From Crocinitomicaceae bacterium (lineage in GTDB: Bacteria > Bacteroidota > Bacteroidia > Flavobacteriales_G > Salibacteraceae), in assembly GCA_002713215.1 (NCBI GenBank), contig PAVO01000039.1, forward strand, positions 186,001 to 250,000: a DNA stretch of 64,000 bases. The letters are read 5' to 3'. Positions 17,151 through 25,205 of this stretch are shown here, piece by piece (position 1 is the stretch's first letter; each line of letters starts with the position of its first letter). Made by a program: the position numbers and the translations under genes. The notes beneath the pieces were generated by a model. That model did no database searches, was not told the origin of the DNA, and saw only the letters and a program-made list of their open reading frames with translations.

Positions 17151-17406
17151 TGCTACACCTTTTGTAAATGGGTGTAGCACTTTAAAAAAATAAAAAGCGG
17201 CTACGTTTTTTTCTCAATACCCGGCTACACTTAAAACTTTTAGACCCGGCTACACCCTTTTCTCAACCCCGGCTACGCTAAAAAATAAAAAGATCGGCTA
17301 CACTTTTTTTTGAGACACCCGGCTACACCAGGTTTTTTTTCTGAAACCGGCTACACCTCAAAAACCAAAACCCCGTTACATAATTTTTTTGAGGTGGCTA
17401 CGCATT
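17151..17406 (+). repeat. Periodic array of about nine GGCTACAC units, roughly 25-base spacing
   Basis: GGCTAC (or a one-base variant) starts at about 17151, 17199, 17223, 17248, 17271, 17296, 17321, 17349, 17374 and 17396. After the first gap, spacing is 22-28 bases. Units have the form CCGGCTACAC followed by a T-rich or A-rich run, often ending in CTCA or GAGA. The first unit pairs with a reversed copy (TGCTACACC 17151-17159 / GGTGTAGCA 17171-17179), a 9-bp stem with an 11-base loop. It is not a CRISPR array: the repeated part is only about 10 bases. It may be a protein-binding array, an RNA element or a decayed minisatellite. Confidence 0.8.
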
Positions 17407-17483
17407 AATTTGGGCTAAGAACCCACCGGTTTAAGGACTCATCGAATATAGCAATCTAAAAATTTAAGCCCAGGGAACCCCGA

Positions 17484-17520
17484 CTAAGCTATCGCTTAAA
17501 AAGTATAAGGTATAGCTTAG
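17484..17520. promoter_or_regulatory. 9-bp inverted repeat upstream of the HerA-like gene
   Basis: CTAAGCTAT (17484-17492) and ATAGCTTAG (17512-17520) are perfect inverted copies with 19 bases between them. They lie about 40 bases before a possible -7 box (17559) and 70 before the ATG. This is a plausible operator or hairpin; the partner is unknown. Confidence 0.5.
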
Positions 17521-17590
17521 AATTAGGGTTTTCCACAAAATCGCGCTTCATTATTATCTAAACTTGTTGGTAGGTGATTAAAAAATCAAA

Positions 17591-19702
17591 ATGAGTAAGA
17601 AATATAGACTGACATTAATAATTCTAGCTACTGTAAGCTTGATAACAGTTGGGTACTTCAATACTAACGACTTCAAATTCTTGATTAACGACTTTTGGTT
17701 TACTTCAGGTGCTCTTCTCTTAATTCTACTTTCTTTAGTTGACCAGCCTCACTGGTCAAAAGACTCAAATATTTTTATCAATGCAGTAACTGCTGGAATC
17801 TCACTTCTTCTAGTAGAACAAACCAATAGAGACTATTTGTTTTGGATCTTTTTTGGGCTGACCATTTATCTTTTGACAAGCAGCTACATTCTGCTTTGGG
17901 TTAGACAAAAAGCTCTTGTTGATGAAAACAAATGGGTAAAACTATTCTCTCGACTTAACAGACAGTTAGGTCGACCGGAATCGATTTTTTCAGCATTTTT
18001 CATTTGGGGTGCATATAAACAGTTTGGTGCCGATACCAATCAATTCAATGGTCTACTGGTTTTTTGGATTGTCTTCATTATACTTAATATCCCCTCTTTG
18101 GCAAAAGCAATTGAAGATTTATTGACCTTACAAAAAGAAAAGAATAATCAATTAGCTCTTGGACAAATCTTTGGCGTTCAATCTAAAAATACATTTCTCG
18201 TAAAACTCTTTAATGTTAAAGACAGAATCACGCAAGCAAGGATTTTCGACTTTGTGGAGTTTAAGTACTCTACAGATGACAAGCTAAGAAAAGGTTTATT
18301 AATAGACACCTATCTTTTGAAGCAAGAGCAATGGGTTAAAGTCCTTTCTAATGGCGAAATAGAAAGAATTTTTGATAACCAAAATATCCATTCTAACCAT
18401 GCTTCTGACATAGTCTATAGGATACACAATATTCCTGAAAATGATTACTTGAACAGATTGGTTGGTATTATTACTGAGAACACCGTAATCTCGAAAATTA
18501 GATTCGTTTACAACTCAAGAATTGACATTCAGGAAGGGCAATTGCTTGAAGTAACAGTCCAAAAGCAAAAGGTTCTCTATCAAGTGGTTGAAGGGATTAC
18601 CAGAATTGAACAATTAGAACAAAAGAATCAAACGGGATTAATTGTTGGAGAAGCTATTCAATTAGGAACTTGGAACACAGAAAAATGCCAATTTGAGCAA
18701 TTTGGATGGGTTCCTGAAATCAATAGTCCTGTTTATATAACTGCTGACATTGAAATCCCAGCAATAAAGGATGAAGAATACATTATTGGTAGCATTCCAG
18801 GCACAAATTACCCTGTAATAATCGACAAGAATGTAGCTATAACACACCACACTGCAATTATTGGTGTGACCGGTACAGGAAAGTCTATTTTTGCTAGAAA
18901 CTTAATTAGACAATACCTTACTGATAACGACACCAAAGTCATTTGTATAGATTTTACGGGTGAATATCTTGGGAAGTTTAGCGATTACCAACCTGAGAGA
19001 GTTATAAGTGATGAGAAGTCTGAATCTTTATTCAAAAAAATTGATACAATTGAACGAATTGTTGCCAATAATTACAATAAAGACAATGATGAAAGCAGAG
19101 TCCTTCGAAAAGAAATTGCTGAAGAAATGCACGCTGAAATCTGTAATTTTTTGAAGGGAAACAAGAAATTATCGATTTTTGAATTACCGCATGTTGAAAA
19201 CACTTCAGGAGTACTCACCTATACAAAATCCTTTTTTCGCCTTCTATTTCATATAGCTAAAAAGGAAAAAAGTTTTGGTAAGAGAATTTGTATCGTACTA
19301 GAAGAAGCTCACACGATTGTACCTGAATGGAACTTCTCCGGTGTAAGTGACAAAGTTTCTCAGCCATTACTTAACAGCATCGCCCAAATTGCTTTACAAG
19401 GAAGGAAATATAACGTTGGACTTATGGTAATTGCCCAAAGAACTGCTAACGTATCCAAAACAATCCTGACACAGTGTAATACTATCGTTTCATTTCAAGA
19501 ATTTGACAAAACAAGTAGCGACTTTCTTTCAAACTACTTTGGACAAGAAATAGTGGGTAGTTTAAACAAGTTGAAATTCAGACAAGCAATTGCAGCAGGT
19601 AAAGCCTTTAAGTCTAATGTTCCAATAATTTTTGAAGTTCCCCATATTGAAGAGCCAGAAATTCAAGAAGCAGAGGGGGCTCCAGTACAGGAAAATGAAT
19701 AA
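17591..19702 (+). CDS. Membrane-anchored HerA-like (DUF87/FtsK-HerA) ATPase
   Basis: A 703-residue protein. Residues 1-170 hold five to six hydrophobic spans (LTLIILATVSLITVGYF; SGALLLILLSLV; LFWIFFGLTIYLLTSSYILL; LLVFWIVFIILNI). Residues about 280-385 look like the HerA HAS-barrel (LVGIITENTVISKIRF...QEGQLLEVTV). Next comes the ATPase core: Walker A GVTGTGKS at 425-432, Walker B RICIVLEEAH at 565-574, and GRKYNVGLMVIAQRTANVSKTILTQC, typical of HerA/VirB4-like hexameric DNA pumps. It is probably a membrane-bound DNA translocase or helicase. The gene after it encodes a putative nuclease, a pairing known from HerA-nuclease defence systems. Base composition is clearly AT-richer than its flanks. 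The membrane anchor is unusual for HerA defence ATPases. Confidence 0.85.
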   Translation: MSKKYRLTLIILATVSLITVGYFNTNDFKFLINDFWFTSGALLLILLSLVDQPHWSKDSNIFINAVTAGISLLLVEQTNRDYLFWIFFGLTIYLLTSSYILLWVRQKALVDENKWVKLFSRLNRQLGRPESIFSAFFIWGAYKQFGADTNQFNGLLVFWIVFIILNIPSLAKAIEDLLTLQKEKNNQLALGQIFGVQSKNTFLVKLFNVKDRITQARIFDFVEFKYSTDDKLRKGLLIDTYLLKQEQWVKVLSNGEIERIFDNQNIHSNHASDIVYRIHNIPENDYLNRLVGIITENTVISKIRFVYNSRIDIQEGQLLEVTVQKQKVLYQVVEGITRIEQLEQKNQTGLIVGEAIQLGTWNTEKCQFEQFGWVPEINSPVYITADIEIPAIKDEEYIIGSIPGTNYPVIIDKNVAITHHTAIIGVTGTGKSIFARNLIRQYLTDNDTKVICIDFTGEYLGKFSDYQPERVISDEKSESLFKKIDTIERIVANNYNKDNDESRVLRKEIAEEMHAEICNFLKGNKKLSIFELPHVENTSGVLTYTKSFFRLLFHIAKKEKSFGKRICIVLEEAHTIVPEWNFSGVSDKVSQPLLNSIAQIALQGRKYNVGLMVIAQRTANVSKTILTQCNTIVSFQEFDKTSSDFLSNYFGQEIVGSLNKLKFRQAIAAGKAFKSNVPIIFEVPHIEEPEIQEAEGAPVQENE

Positions 19703-19715
19703 AAAAACTATATAA

Positions 19716-20456
19716 ATGGATTGCGATTTTTCAGAAACCCAATATTCCTTCTGCTTCACCTTTGAATACTTAAAAAGGTTTTTCCCTATTATACCTTTGC
19801 CAATATTTCCTAATACGGTCATTGAAGGTCGAGATGGTGGCGGTTATGATGTAAATATAGACGGGAACATCTATTTTCAATTTAAAATTCCGAAACATAT
19901 CACTCGTAGAAATGCAAAAAACCCAAGACAATGGCCTGTTTATAATATGCCATATTACAGAATTAAAGTAAACACTAATTCAAGACAATTTGAACTACTA
20001 AAAGATTTACAAACTGACCCATTTAATAAGGTATACTACGCGACTCCTAATTTCCACACAGACTATGCACTTTCAACTAATTATCAATTCGACAGAATTG
20101 TAAGTTCATCATCATTATTTCCAATTCGAAACTTCCCAAATCATGGAAGCGGGCATCATCAATTAATTTATCGCCCAAATTTTAATTGGGGTAAACTATT
20201 TTCCGAACCAAAGGAAATAAAAAAAGAAAGAACGATAAGCCCAATTGAACTTTTTGAAGTGCAGAAGGGTAGTAGGTTCACAATATTTAAACAAGCAAAG
20301 CGCATCAGTGAAATTTTAGGTTCAAATGAAATCGGGATTCAAGGCGACATACCGTTAAATGATAATAATCCCATTGAATTAGTAAAAGCTGTCTATAATA
20401 TACTGTTGACCAACTACAATATTCATTGGTATCCAGTTATTTCAAGAAGGCAATAA
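19716..20456 (+). CDS. Putative PD-(D/E)xK-like nuclease, partner of the HerA-like ATPase
   Basis: A 246-residue protein not recognised as a named family. Near the N-terminus it has a Glu in a helix (FTFEYLKRF, Glu17). Then GGGYDVNIDGNIYFQFK follows, giving Asp45 and Gln55-x-Lys57 on successive strands. This order (E, D, Q/E-x-K) is that of restriction-endonuclease-like folds; the QxK variant occurs in Mrr-type enzymes. The rest is mixed alpha/beta with SRQFELLKDLQ and VYYATPNFHTDYAL, which recalls the later strands of such folds. The gene starts 13 bases after the HerA-like ATPase, shares its low G+C, and is almost surely co-transcribed. The nuclease call is inference from motif order and context. 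Confidence 0.6.
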   Translation: MDCDFSETQYSFCFTFEYLKRFFPIIPLPIFPNTVIEGRDGGGYDVNIDGNIYFQFKIPKHITRRNAKNPRQWPVYNMPYYRIKVNTNSRQFELLKDLQTDPFNKVYYATPNFHTDYALSTNYQFDRIVSSSSLFPIRNFPNHGSGHHQLIYRPNFNWGKLFSEPKEIKKERTISPIELFEVQKGSRFTIFKQAKRISEILGSNEIGIQGDIPLNDNNPIELVKAVYNILLTNYNIHWYPVISRRQ

Positions 20457-20471
20457 AAACTACCACCAACA

Positions 20472-20957
20472 ATGGCCATAAAAATGAAACTATTTAAAAC
20501 CATATTGGGAATTGTAATAGTTGGACTCATGGTCATCATTGGAGGTTGGTTAATACTAATAGGCTATTTCACATACGTGTACCCACCTATTGAGGAATAT
20601 GAATATGAGGGATTAGAAATCCAATTAATTGAAAATCTGAATTTAATTCAGAGTACTTATGAATATCAATTTGGATTAAAAGATACAACGGGAGAATACC
20701 CAAATAATTACAGTGTTCATTTTAGTATTCTAGATTCTGATAGTTGTTCATATCAATTGGCATATTCAATGAAATTTCAGGAATCTATAGAAATTTCATT
20801 AATTGGAGTTTTTGATTTAAAGAACAACAAAGGTGGATACTCAAATTCAGACGATAAAACAATAGATATACTGCAACATAAATTTGAAGAAGGGCTGCTA
20901 AAACAAATACTAAACCCTCCCCGACCTATGCCGAAAAGAAAAAACAGCCACCATTAA
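20472..20957 (+). CDS. Small single-span membrane protein, unknown
   Basis: A 161-residue ORF, 15 bases after the putative nuclease gene; an in-frame ATG at 20484 (MKLFKTILG) may be the true start. One strong membrane span at about residues 11-34 (ILGIVIVGLMVIIGGWLILIGYF) is followed by an exported, acidic, strand-rich domain of about 120 residues. No motif was recognised. It shares the low G+C of the two genes before it and could be a third component of the module or an unrelated passenger. Its last 48 bases overlap the convergent glycosyltransferase gene, so its basic tail (PRPMPKRKNSHH) may have been created by fusion to that gene's antisense strand. Confidence 0.6.
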   Translation: MAIKMKLFKTILGIVIVGLMVIIGGWLILIGYFTYVYPPIEEYEYEGLEIQLIENLNLIQSTYEYQFGLKDTTGEYPNNYSVHFSILDSDSCSYQLAYSMKFQESIEISLIGVFDLKNNKGGYSNSDDKTIDILQHKFEEGLLKQILNPPRPMPKRKNSHH

Positions 20958-22382
20958 AAAACCACCACCTAACATCAGGTGAAAGGGCAATAATCCCAAA
21001 TCATTGTATTGAAAGCCAATGGCAATGGAAACAATAAAATAGCCCGATAATAAAATCTCCCAATAGGTTAATGGGTTTACGTTCTTCCTGAGGTATTTAT
21101 TTCCCTTCCAGGAATCTCCTTCTTCTACCAGATTAAATTTAGGTGTCCGCACAAAAGAGGTTTTTCTTCCCAGGTATCCTTCCAATACCGCGATGGCATT
21201 GTGTAGGCTTAGGCCCATATAAACCGACATAAAAAAGGGAAAGCGAATTAAATACTGTATAAAGGACAAGGGTTTACTTCCAGCCTGGTCACGGCTCGAA
21301 ACCCAATAGAAAAAGGCCAGGAAAAACAAACTGATGGTAAATATGCTCGCTACTTCGAAAATAAAGTCGTACTGTTCAAAGTTCCCCTTAATCAACAACA
21401 TGGGAAGGCTAAGCACTCCGGTAAGCAAAATGCAAACAAAAACCAGGGTATTCAGCAAATGAAAAGACGCATGAACTTTCGTACTCCAGGGCAATTCTTT
21501 TTGTCGAAGAACCGGAGGTAGATTCTTTACCGCACATTCTGCCCCTCCTTTCGTCCATCGGTATTGTTGCGTTTTTAATGCGTTCATCGCCGCAGGCAAT
21601 TCGGCCGGTGTTCCCTGGTCTTTTAAATACTTAAACTTCCAGCCCTTTAACTGCGCCCGATAGCTCAAATCCAGGTCTTCGGTAAGCGTATCGCTCTGCC
21701 AACCACCGGCATCTTCAATGGTTTCCTTCCTCCACACTCCAGCGGTTCCGTTGAAGTTTATAAAATGACCCTGGGAGTTTCTTCCATCCTGCTCAACACT
21801 AAAGTGAGCATCCAAACCAAATGCCTGAAGTTGAGTCAACCAATTGTAGTTTTTGTTGATGTGCTCCCAGCGGGTTTGAACCAATCCAATGTTTTTATCC
21901 TGAAAGTAGGGCAGTGTTTTTAATAGAAAATCCGATTTGGGAATAAAATCGGCATCAAAAATGGCGACGAATTTCCCTTCACATCTGGTAAGTCCATGGG
22001 CTAGCGCACCCGCTTTAAAGCCAGTTCGATTTTCCCTTCTAACAACTACAATATTATTCCCTTCATTTCTAAACTGTTGCACAATATCATTAATCAGGTC
22101 TATCGTCTCATCGGTTGAGTCATCAAGTACCTGAATCTCTAACTGATCGGTTGGGTAATCCAATTTTGCAACGGCACGGATTAATCGTTCAACCACGTAT
22201 TTCTCATTGTAAATGGGAAGCTGAACGGTTACCTTAGGGAAGGAAGTCAATTCGGGGACCTGGTCGTTGGATTTCTTGAAGTAATGCTTCAGTGCCAGGT
22301 AGAACTGTACAGACGAATACAGAAAAATAAACAGGAGCATGGCCCCGTACAGGAAAAATAAAAACCAGATGAGTACATGCAT
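20910..22382 (-). CDS. Cellulose-synthase-like membrane glycosyltransferase (GT2)
   Basis: A 490-residue processive-type GT2 enzyme. An N-terminal span (residues 3-30) precedes the catalytic domain. The catalytic domain has VQLPIYNEKYVVERLI, DDST (near 88), the DxD-type FDADF, TEDLDLSYR, and the QQYRW (QxxRW) signature. Four or so C-terminal spans follow (LLNTLVFVCILLTGVLSLPML; ASIFTISLFFLAFFYW; ILLSGYFIVSIAIGF; GGGFLMVAVFSF). It transfers sugars from a nucleotide donor at the inner membrane. Similar Bacteroidota proteins are annotated as cellulose-synthase-family but the product here is unknown. It is last of a five-gene minus-strand unit, two bases after the other glycosyltransferase. Confidence 0.9.
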   Translation of the reverse strand: MHVLIWFLFFLYGAMLLFIFLYSSVQFYLALKHYFKKSNDQVPELTSFPKVTVQLPIYNEKYVVERLIRAVAKLDYPTDQLEIQVLDDSTDETIDLINDIVQQFRNEGNNIVVVRRENRTGFKAGALAHGLTRCEGKFVAIFDADFIPKSDFLLKTLPYFQDKNIGLVQTRWEHINKNYNWLTQLQAFGLDAHFSVEQDGRNSQGHFINFNGTAGVWRKETIEDAGGWQSDTLTEDLDLSYRAQLKGWKFKYLKDQGTPAELPAAMNALKTQQYRWTKGGAECAVKNLPPVLRQKELPWSTKVHASFHLLNTLVFVCILLTGVLSLPMLLIKGNFEQYDFIFEVASIFTISLFFLAFFYWVSSRDQAGSKPLSFIQYLIRFPFFMSVYMGLSLHNAIAVLEGYLGRKTSFVRTPKFNLVEEGDSWKGNKYLRKNVNPLTYWEILLSGYFIVSIAIGFQYNDLGLLPFHLMLGGGFLMVAVFSFRHRSGRV

Positions 22383-22383
22383 G

Positions 22384-23082
22384 CTACAAAAATTTAAAAA
22401 TTGTGGTTATTATTTTGTACCCCGCCAACAAAGTACCCTTTATTGTTCCTGATATTTTTGACACCCCTACTCTGTTTCGGTAATCCACCGGCACTTCGGT
22501 ACACTTTAACCCATGCTTCAACGCTTTTACCTGCATTTCCACCGTCCAGCCATAGGTTCGGTCCTGCATATTAATTTCCTGCAGTCGAGACCAGCGAATG
22601 ACTCGAAAGGGACCCAGGTCGGTAAACCGATAATTGAAAAACAGACGAATTAAAGTGGTTGCTAACCAATTTCCGAATACCTGTGGAATGGTCATCGATC
22701 CTTTTTGTCGGGCGCCCAACGCCCGGCTTCCGATCACTAAATCAAAACCGTCCTGTAAAATAGGTTTGATTAACGAAGGCAGTTGTTCAGGATAATCCGA
22801 ATAATCGGCATCAATAAATACTACGATATCTGTTTTTGCTTCAATCTTTTGCAGGTAAGACAAACCCTTAAGGCAGGCTGCACCATACCCCTGAAAGGAC
22901 TCTTGTAAGACGGTTGCTCCCGCTTGCTTTGCTCTTGAAATGGTAGAATCTGATGAGTTGTTATCGACGACAATTACTTCGTCAACCCATTCCTTTGGAA
23001 TTTCCCGAATTACTTTTCCAACCGCATTTTCCTCGTTAAATGCCGGAATGATCACTCGTACTTTTTGATCTACCTGCTCCAA
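22384..23082 (-). CDS. Dolichol-phosphate-mannose-synthase-like glycosyltransferase (GT2)
   Basis: A 232-residue soluble GT2 enzyme of the DPM/DPG-synthase-like group. Motifs are VIIPAFNEENAVGKVI, VVDNNSSDST, the donor-binding FIDADYSDYP, GSRALG, and FTDLGPFRVIRW. The family moves a sugar to a polyprenyl-phosphate or similar lipid; the substrate is not evident. The start is a TTG at 23082, overlapping the end of the MORN-repeat gene by 13 bases; no later ATG would keep the first strand. Translation is probably coupled to that gene. Confidence 0.88.
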   Translation of the reverse strand: MEQVDQKVRVIIPAFNEENAVGKVIREIPKEWVDEVIVVDNNSSDSTISRAKQAGATVLQESFQGYGAACLKGLSYLQKIEAKTDIVVFIDADYSDYPEQLPSLIKPILQDGFDLVIGSRALGARQKGSMTIPQVFGNWLATTLIRLFFNYRFTDLGPFRVIRWSRLQEINMQDRTYGWTVEMQVKALKHGLKCTEVPVDYRNRVGVSKISGTIKGTLLAGYKIITTIFKFL

Positions 23083-23825
23083 TTAGTCTCCTCTACCCGA
23101 TCTCCATCATAGCGTTTCCAAACGCCCACTTTTTCGTCCAGCAAATATTCACCTTCTTCCTGGATTTTACCAGTAGAATAATATTTCCAAAATCCGGACT
23201 TTTTACCGCCGGAATATTCACCCTGAACCAGGGTATTTCCCCGATTGTCCAGTTGTTTCCAGGGTCCGTTTTTCTTTCCCAGGTAGTAATAACCTTCGTA
23301 TTCCACGTACCCGGTCACGTGAAATATTTTCCAAAACCCCTGTCTTTGATTGGACTGAAACTCCCCCAACCACTGCATATTTCCATTGGGATAATACCTT
23401 CTCCACCAGGCTACTTTTTCATCGTAATCAAAATAGCCCTCCAATTCCAATTGGCCATCCTCGTAAAATTGCTTCCAGAGACCATACTTTTTACCGTTGC
23501 GGTACTCTCCCTTAGATTTCACTTTTTGATTGAGAAAGTAGTTGGTCCAAAATCCGGTTTTAATTCCCTTGAGATAATTTCCTTCTTCTTTTTTGGCTCC
23601 GGTTTCGTAGTACTCAATCCACCATTCGGTCCGGTTTTCATCCAATAATCTTCCCTCCGACTCTAACTCACCGTTGGAATGGTAAGTTTTGGTATAAGCA
23701 GGAACCGTATCCCAATTGGTTTTTCCCCAATCGGAAACATCCATAAACTTAGGTTTTGAAATGAATCCAATGACAACCAACAAAACCAGGATGACCTGAA
23801 TACCGACCAAAATTCGTTTTAACAT
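23070..23825 (-). CDS. Exported MORN-variant (YwqK-type) repeat protein
   Basis: A 251-residue protein with an N-terminal signal anchor (LVGIQVILVLLVVIGFI). About eight tandem repeats of the MORN_2 type follow, each reading roughly GxWxxYYxxGxxxxEGxY (for example TGFWTNYFLNQKVKSKGEYR, YGLWKQFYEDGQLELEGYF, VGVWKRYDGDRVEETNWS). In databases many such proteins carry the label YwqK family antitoxin, but nothing here suggests a toxin pair. The repeats probably form an extended beta-sheet on the periplasmic side. It lies between the ferredoxin gene (3 bases upstream) and the glycosyltransferases, so it may scaffold that set. Confidence 0.85.
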   Translation of the reverse strand: MLKRILVGIQVILVLLVVIGFISKPKFMDVSDWGKTNWDTVPAYTKTYHSNGELESEGRLLDENRTEWWIEYYETGAKKEEGNYLKGIKTGFWTNYFLNQKVKSKGEYRNGKKYGLWKQFYEDGQLELEGYFDYDEKVAWWRRYYPNGNMQWLGEFQSNQRQGFWKIFHVTGYVEYEGYYYLGKKNGPWKQLDNRGNTLVQGEYSGGKKSGFWKYYSTGKIQEEGEYLLDEKVGVWKRYDGDRVEETNWSR

Positions 23826-23828
23826 GGC

Positions 23829-25202
23829 CTAGTTTTTAAGTCGAATTCCATCATTACCAATAATAATTGGGTTTTCATTGATTCTTCCTTCTTCCGGCCC
23901 ATTCTCTAATTTGAGTACTCCCCGTGGACAAACAGCGCTACAGATTCCACATCCCACACAGGAAGCGCGAATCACATTTTGCCCTCGTTGGGCATACCAA
24001 CGAACATCAATTCCCTGCTCGCAGTAGGTAGAACAATTCCCACAACTGATACACTGTCCACCATTGGTTGTAATTCTAAACCTGGATTTGAATCGTTGAA
24101 AAATTCCCATATACGCCGCCATAGGACAACCAAAACGGCACCATACCCGATTTCCCAATAAGGGGTAGAAACCAACTCCTATCACTCCAGAAAATGCAGC
24201 GCCGATGACAAAGGCATAGGGCTTTCGGAAATAGGTGTAAATATCTAATCCCATGAAATTGTATGAGTTTGCAAAGTATCCGTATAAAACAACCCCCGTT
24301 ACAATTAAGATATAAGCCAGAACACCATGTATAAGCCAACGCTCCAACTTCCAGGATCGCAGCGACTTATCCGACAATTGGCGAAACGAATCCCCGGCGG
24401 TTTCAGCTAACCCTCCACAACCGCAAACCCAACTGCAATACCATCGTTTGCCAACGAAGTAGGTCAGAAAGGGGGTCACCACCAAAAAGCCAACCAATCC
24501 CCACAAAAAATAAAACATACCCAGCGTACCTGATTCGGAAGCCATCATGTTGTTTAAGTGCCAGTCTTCGAAGAAGTAATAATTGAGTGGAAAAAAGTAT
24601 TTCAGGTCTTTGGCAAAATAGGGCTTGTCCTGGTTCATTCCTTCGAGAATTTCAGGAATAAAATAAGCCAGCACCAATTGTGCTATGATAACAGAAACCG
24701 TTCTCCAAAATTGATATCGGTTGTGTCGGTATTTAAAAATGAACTTTATTCCCAGGCCCAGAATGGCTATACTATACAACGTACCATAAACAAACCACTG
24801 CGATGCCGGGCTACCTTTAATGGCGTAGCTTAGGGGATCAAAAAAACCTATTAATCCATAGTTCTTAGCCCCGTCAGCGCCTTGACCCAAAATTTCTGGA
24901 AACCAGTATAGAAGTACATAAAAAGTAGTTAGTCCAACGCCAATGATCCAGGCCGATAATCCTCGATTGGAAAGCGATCGGGTCCAGACTCCATCGTTTT
25001 TAATTCCAATGGGTAATCCCAAATAAGAACTGTAACCAAATACAATCATGCCGAGTGGAAGTGTTACAAGCACCAGAATGAGGGCAATAGAAGGTAAGTC
25101 AAGGTTGAATGCTGCCAAGAGCAAAACAACTAATGCAATGGCAGTTAACCCCAATCCAATGGATTTACCGGTAATGCGATATTTAGGTTCAGCCGTATTC
25201 AA
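23829..25202 (-). CDS. Polytopic 4Fe-4S ferredoxin-type membrane protein (NapH/CcoG-like)
   Basis: A 457-residue inner-membrane electron carrier. It has about eight to nine spans in the first 350 residues, a YCSWVCGCGG motif and a WCRFGCPMAAYMG motif as in NapH/NosR-type proteins. A C-terminal ferredoxin domain carries two clusters: CISCGNCSTYC and CVGCGICSAVCP. It probably passes electrons across or along the membrane from the FAD enzyme encoded just upstream (3-base gap) to an unknown acceptor. The start is TTG at 25202, the only start codon close to the conserved N-terminus. The association with glycosyltransferases is unusual. Confidence 0.88.
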   Translation of the reverse strand: MNTAEPKYRITGKSIGLGLTAIALVVLLLAAFNLDLPSIALILVLVTLPLGMIVFGYSSYLGLPIGIKNDGVWTRSLSNRGLSAWIIGVGLTTFYVLLYWFPEILGQGADGAKNYGLIGFFDPLSYAIKGSPASQWFVYGTLYSIAILGLGIKFIFKYRHNRYQFWRTVSVIIAQLVLAYFIPEILEGMNQDKPYFAKDLKYFFPLNYYFFEDWHLNNMMASESGTLGMFYFLWGLVGFLVVTPFLTYFVGKRWYCSWVCGCGGLAETAGDSFRQLSDKSLRSWKLERWLIHGVLAYILIVTGVVLYGYFANSYNFMGLDIYTYFRKPYAFVIGAAFSGVIGVGFYPLLGNRVWCRFGCPMAAYMGIFQRFKSRFRITTNGGQCISCGNCSTYCEQGIDVRWYAQRGQNVIRASCVGCGICSAVCPRGVLKLENGPEEGRINENPIIIGNDGIRLKN

Positions 25203-25205
25203 TTT

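Larger units (their letters stand above)
17082..17590. other. Intergenic region between XRE cassette and HerA-like gene
   Basis: About 509 bases. It contains the GGCTAC repeat array (17151-17406) and, nearer the next gene, a 9-bp inverted repeat (17484-17520). A TAAACTTG box (17559-17566, one mismatch to TAnnTTTG) probably drives the HerA-like gene. No ORF follows the array, since its period is not a multiple of three. Confidence 0.65.

Noticed and set aside
17151-17406. CRISPR array
   Set aside because: The conserved part is only about 10 bases, spacing varies from 22 to 28, there are no spacer-length unique segments, and no cas genes are near.
20454-20990. Integron attC-like site near the small membrane protein
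   Set aside because: There is no inverted core-site pair; CCTAAC-type matches are single and by chance.
23253-23648. Open frame of 131 residues opposite the MORN-repeat gene
   Set aside because: It is a shadow of the repeats in the true gene and has no independent support.
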